Assembly: GCA_946631935.1 (NCBI GenBank)
Contig: CAMPAP010000016.1
Coordinates: 1-6,641 of the forward strand
DNA length: 6,641 nt
Reading direction: 5' to 3'
Source: an uncultured Lachnospiraceae bacterium
GTDB taxonomy: Bacteria; Bacillota; Clostridia; Lachnospirales; Lachnospiraceae
Part shown: positions 6,221 to 6,641 of the stretch, in pieces
Layout: each line of letters starts with the position of its first letter
How positions within the stretch are numbered: position 1 is the stretch's first letter
The notes under the pieces: model-generated
Seen by the model: the letters and a program-made list of their open reading frames with translations, nothing else
The model's database searches: none
What the model was told of the DNA's origin: nothing
Position numbers and translations under genes: made by a program

Positions 6221-6641
6221 TTAAAAACCTTCGATTGTCTTACTTTTTCCGCAGGTGCCTTACAGGTTTCAAAAATTACAACGCATCTTCCCGGAATATC
6301 CCTTTCAAGAGGGTCATTTGTCCGTCCTTTGTCGCTCTTTTCATCAGAAAAAGATGAAGCAGGTGATGGGGGAATGGGCGCATCCGAAGGATCGCTTCCG
6401 GTTATCATTTTACCGATGCTTTCCTGCATGGCAGGATCCGTAGAAAGGATCGTCTTCCATTCGTATCCTTTCGGAGGCTTGGGAAGAGCAAGCTTTGTAT
6501 TCTCCCATCCAAGGTTATAAGCACAGTACAGAAGGGATCTTGCATTGTTTTCACAAAACATTATTCCGAAGGACCTTGAATAATATTCCGCCGATACTCT
6601 CCATGCAGTCTCAGAATGATAACTTATCTCGGGATATCCGC
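6217..6641 (-). CDS. GH13 glycogen debranching/isoamylase-type enzyme, C-terminal part (cut by window edge)
   Basis: The frame is open from the right edge to the TGA at 6217-6219 and gives 140 residues. The ATG at 6559-6561 is internal, because family-like sequence continues upstream of it. The visible part resembles the end of GlgX/pullulanase-type debranching enzymes, which cleave alpha-1,6 branches of glycogen or related glucans: YHSETAW (7-13), YYSRSFGIMFC (19-29), then LLYCAYNLGWENTKLALPKP (36-55), PKGYEWKTILSTD (56-68) and a final IPGRCVVIFE (115-124). These match the C-terminal beta-sandwich, where family members have 'YIAYNMHWEPH...LP.LP.G..W....DT' and 'PPRSIVVL'. A Pro/Ser/Asp-rich insertion of about 40 residues breaks the sandwich, and a basic tail follows it. 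The catalytic barrel lies outside the window, so substrate and exact subfamily are uncertain. Confidence 0.7.
   Translation of the reverse strand, partial: GYPEISYHSETAWRVSAEYYSRSFGIMFCENNARSLLYCAYNLGWENTKLALPKPPKGYEWKTILSTDPAMQESIGKMITGSDPSDAPIPPSPASSFSDEKSDKGRTNDPLERDIPGRCVVIFETCKAPAEKVRQSKVFK

Noticed and set aside
6217..6561. Independent 114-residue gene starting at the ATG 6559-6561
   Set aside because: The frame continues open to the window edge and the upstream residues (YHSETAW, YYSRSFG) fit the same debranching-enzyme C-terminus. The ATG is therefore internal.

Overview
The window reads as a chromosomal, housekeeping-type stretch from a moderately low-GC, Gram-positive-type anaerobe. 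A Lachnospiraceae-like member of the Clostridia is my best guess. This rests on the flavour of the chorismate synthase and DUF5662 proteins, the GGAGG-type ribosome binding sites, and the VanY-type and CAP-domain exported proteins. It is not a database result. All eight genes lie on the minus strand and are tightly packed. I see no tRNA, rRNA, CRISPR array, insertion sequence, phage gene or frameshifted gene.

In transcription order (high to low coordinates), the window opens with the C-terminal 140 residues of a GH13 glycogen debranching-type enzyme, cut by the right edge. Its TGA overlaps the ATG of a DUF5662-family protein (ATGA junction). After 29 nt comes chorismate synthase (aroC). After 9 nt comes a 6-phosphogluconolactonase-like beta-propeller, whose Shine-Dalgarno overlaps the aroC stop. 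After 11 nt comes a membrane-anchored VanY-type (M15B) peptidoglycan carboxypeptidase. After 16 nt comes queuine tRNA-ribosyltransferase (tgt), for which I choose an internal TTG start. After 63 nt comes a secreted CAP/YkwD-domain protein carrying two copies of a ~39-residue module. After 106 nt comes the start of yajC, cut by the left edge.

The six upstream genes are so close together that they look like one operon of mixed content: polysaccharide metabolism, aromatic amino acid synthesis, sugar-lactone hydrolysis, wall trimming and tRNA modification. The CAP gene may be a distal member. Only the yajC leader has a convincing promoter of its own (TTGATA-17-TATTAT). It is overlapped downstream by a perfect 8+8 bp inverted repeat that could be an operator. 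The tgt-yajC neighbourhood is the well-known queA-tgt-yajC-secD-secF arrangement, interrupted here by the CAP gene.

I did not find a clearly new multi-gene system. The points most worth a second look are the yajC promoter/palindrome, the DUF5662 protein with its histidine-rich pattern coupled to the debranching enzyme, the tandem module in the CAP protein, and the tgt start.
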